Both the position numbers and the translations under genes were made by a program. Of a stretch of 64,000 bases of DNA, positions 62,425 through 64,000 are shown in pieces. The DNA is from Bacteroidaceae bacterium (GTDB lineage Bacteria; Bacteroidota; Bacteroidia; Bacteroidales; Bacteroidaceae). The stretch spans positions 1-64,000 of the forward strand of contig JAFNXL010000015.1 of assembly GCA_017379075.1 (NCBI GenBank), read 5' to 3'. How positions within the stretch are numbered: position 1 is the first letter of the stretch; each line of letters begins with the position of its first letter. The notes under the pieces were generated by a model, which ran no database searches, was not told the origin of the DNA, and saw only the letters and a program-made list of their open reading frames with translations.

Positions 62425-63909
62425 TCACAAAGCTTGGTCCACTTCAAAATCGTAGAGCGTTTTGCGCATGATGTCAGCCAGACTCAGCTGATAAGCGATG
62501 TATGCGCTCAGGTGGTTACGGTATGCACTGTTGAGGCGGTTTCGTTCCAGAGCCAATGTCTGGCTGTCAATGTCACCGTCGGTATATCGTTGCAGGGTGA
62601 TGGCAAAACTCTTTTCGGCAATACTCACATTCTTTTCCAGCAGTTGCAGACGCTTCAAGTTGTTGTTGAGCTGGGCAACAGCATTACGTGTCTCGGTTTC
62701 GATGGAGCGTTCCAGGTCTTCCTTCGCCATAAGGTTCTGTCTCTGACGTGCTTCTGCCGCACGCACACGAGATTTGTTCTCTCCCCAGTCCAACAAGGGC
62801 ACGGATAAAGTGAATCCCACGCCAAAGTCCATCGGTCTGTCTGTAAAATCTACCCAAGAGCTTTGCATGGTCTTGCCATAACCTGTGCTTCTATCCTGCA
62901 TGCTGGTACCGGTTTTCTGTACATAAGCATCCACAAAGCCGCGCACCTTTCCCTCGGCTTTAAGTTGTTTAATGGTCATCTTCTGCTGTTCTATTGCGAT
63001 ATCCTGGTCTCGCAGTTCTGTTCGGTTTTTGAGCGCATACTCAACAGCCTTGTCCGGATCTACAACCACTACGGAATATTTCAGTTTATCATCAAGCACC
63101 ACACTGTCTGTGAGTTCAAGACCAATCATTTCCTTAAAGTTGCGGAGTCCGGACTCCTGGTTAATCATCGCAAGTTCGTAGCTGTTCTGAGATTCGGTAA
63201 GGTCCACCTCCATCTGCAAGGCATCCACCTCTCTGATCAAACCAGCGGCAAATTTGTTTTGTGCTATTTCATTTGCCTCTGTCTGTCTTTCATAGTCTAA
63301 TCTGGCGATTTCTGTGCTTCGTTGTTGTTGCAACAGATTGTAATAGCTGCTGCTCACCTGATATTCCAGATTGAGTTCCTCGCGGCGCAATGACTTATTG
63401 GTACGTTCATAGTTCAGGCGTGCCGACTTAAGCGAAGAGCGAATGGCATTATAACCATAGATGGCATCAATGGGCTGGCGCAGTCTAAGACGGGTGTTGA
63501 GCGTGGCCGAACGGATATCATTATTGAAGTTGTCATAGCTGTTAAGCGTGGTTTCCCAATAAATGTTACCATTGGTAATCAAAGGCTGGTTAACCGTGAT
63601 AGTACCGCCATAGTCCAGACGCTTCACTGAATAGAAAGACACGCCGGTGGTATCATCCCATGTACGCACAGTCTGATTAAACTCCGGGAAACTCAAGTTG
63701 AAGTCTATATGCGTCTTCAACTGGCTGGTGGCCGTTTTCAGATTATATTCCGCAATCTTGAGATTCTCTTTCAGATTACGCATGGTAAAACTCTTCTCTT
63801 TGGCCAGATTGATGCTCTGTTCCAATGTGAGAATATAAATATCGGCGTTAACAACATTAGTGGCTATGAGTGCGAGTGCCACAAGAGATACTCTCAATTT
63901 CCTTATCAT
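62425..63909 (-). CDS. TolC-family outer-membrane efflux protein
   Basis: A 494-residue exported protein: signal peptide (VSLVALALIATNVVNA), then YILTLEQSINLAKEKS (the usual TolC start), two long alpha-hairpin repeats with coiled character and the C-terminal LNSAYRNHLSAYIAYQLSLADIMRKTLYDF. It forms the outer-membrane channel of tripartite exporters. Its ATG overlaps the stop of an upstream ABC ATPase gene, so it is probably the last gene of an efflux operon that extends beyond the window. Confidence 0.92.
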   Translation of the reverse strand: MIRKLRVSLVALALIATNVVNADIYILTLEQSINLAKEKSFTMRNLKENLKIAEYNLKTATSQLKTHIDFNLSFPEFNQTVRTWDDTTGVSFYSVKRLDYGGTITVNQPLITNGNIYWETTLNSYDNFNNDIRSATLNTRLRLRQPIDAIYGYNAIRSSLKSARLNYERTNKSLRREELNLEYQVSSSYYNLLQQQRSTEIARLDYERQTEANEIAQNKFAAGLIREVDALQMEVDLTESQNSYELAMINQESGLRNFKEMIGLELTDSVVLDDKLKYSVVVVDPDKAVEYALKNRTELRDQDIAIEQQKMTIKQLKAEGKVRGFVDAYVQKTGTSMQDRSTGYGKTMQSSWVDFTDRPMDFGVGFTLSVPLLDWGENKSRVRAAEARQRQNLMAKEDLERSIETETRNAVAQLNNNLKRLQLLEKNVSIAEKSFAITLQRYTDGDIDSQTLALERNRLNSAYRNHLSAYIAYQLSLADIMRKTLYDFEVDQAL

Positions 63910-64000
63910 GATACAATGGTTCTGTTTGTATTGATTCTGTCGTAATGTATGGAGCCATCCTTGATATATACGTTACGGATGGCATAGTTGGCAATTTCCT
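63906..64000 (-). CDS. ABC transporter ATPase, C-terminal fragment (cut by window)
   Basis: The 30 visible residues (EIANYAIRNVYIKDGSIHYD and RINTNRTIVS) match the end of MacB/LolD-type ATP-binding subunits, where 'xYADRxIxIKDG' follows the H-loop. The stop overlaps the tolC start as ATGA. The rest lies outside the window, so the family call is tentative. Confidence 0.5.
   Translation of the reverse strand, partial: EIANYAIRNVYIKDGSIHYDRINTNRTIVS

Overview
The window looks like the chromosome of a Bacteroidales bacterium (Bacteroides/Prevotella type). The reasons are the promoters (TTTG, 19-20 bp, TAnnTTTG, seen repeatedly and well spaced), a PorX-type regulator beside a PorW/SprE-like lipoprotein, a DUF4248 / HU-like / 'smalltalk' / amidase cassette, a DUF5686 protein, and tRNA genes without an encoded CCA. 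Species cannot be fixed from the sequence alone.

Layout: (1) 1-5702, plus strand: dnaE (its first codons lie outside the window), trxA, a conserved small acidic protein, tsaE and yaaA. (2) 5711-11960, minus strand: aroA, a membrane-anchored small protein, a porW/sprE-like lipoprotein gene and porX, read from a promoter that overlaps a divergent tRNA-Pro(GGG) promoter. (3) 12121-14437: an accessory strip with a 22-bp-period palindrome array, a probable remnant of a VirE/DUF3874-type gene, a 125-bp near-perfect palindromic element, heptanucleotide repeats, then DUF4248, HU-like, a 34-residue smalltalk peptide and a peptidoglycan amidase. (4) 14510-26963, minus strand: an 11-gene surface polysaccharide operon (rfbA, ugd, a nucleotidyltransferase-aminotransferase fusion, an opine-dehydrogenase-like gene, wzx, wzy, two acyltransferases, two glycosyltransferases, wecB) with one consensus promoter at 27135-27105. 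(5) 27259-29321: tRNA-Phe, tRNA-Pro(CGG), rlpA and a secreted beta-helix protein. (6) 29403-47316, minus strand: the full str-S10-spc-alpha ribosomal block from rpsL to rplQ, including fusA, secY, map, infA, rpmJ and rpoA. (7) 47568-51174, minus strand: a lipoprotein and a large secreted macroglobulin-like protein. (8) 51554-58335, plus strand: free-methionine sulfoxide reductase, proC, then a tightly overlapped nucleotidyltransferase / ATP-grasp / CDP-alcohol phosphotransferase / UPF0104 membrane protein / HAD phosphatase set and an MFS sugar transporter. (9) 58337-58684: a 348-bp array of 17 palindromic cores spaced exactly 21 bp, filling the gap between convergent genes. (10) 58691-64000, minus strand: PfkB kinase, DUF5686 outer-membrane protein, TolC-like protein and the tail of an ABC ATPase.

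Most worth following up: the phased palindrome arrays (one at 21 bp, two at 22 bp spacing), the 125-bp palindromic element, the in-frame heptamer insertions in ugd, the nucleotidyltransferase-aminotransferase fusion paired with an opine-dehydrogenase-like enzyme, and the CDP-alcohol phosphotransferase cluster. That cluster looks like a polar-lipid headgroup (possibly inositol-type) pathway, and its transferase has an altered active-site motif. All functional statements come from recognising family features by eye; no database search was run.
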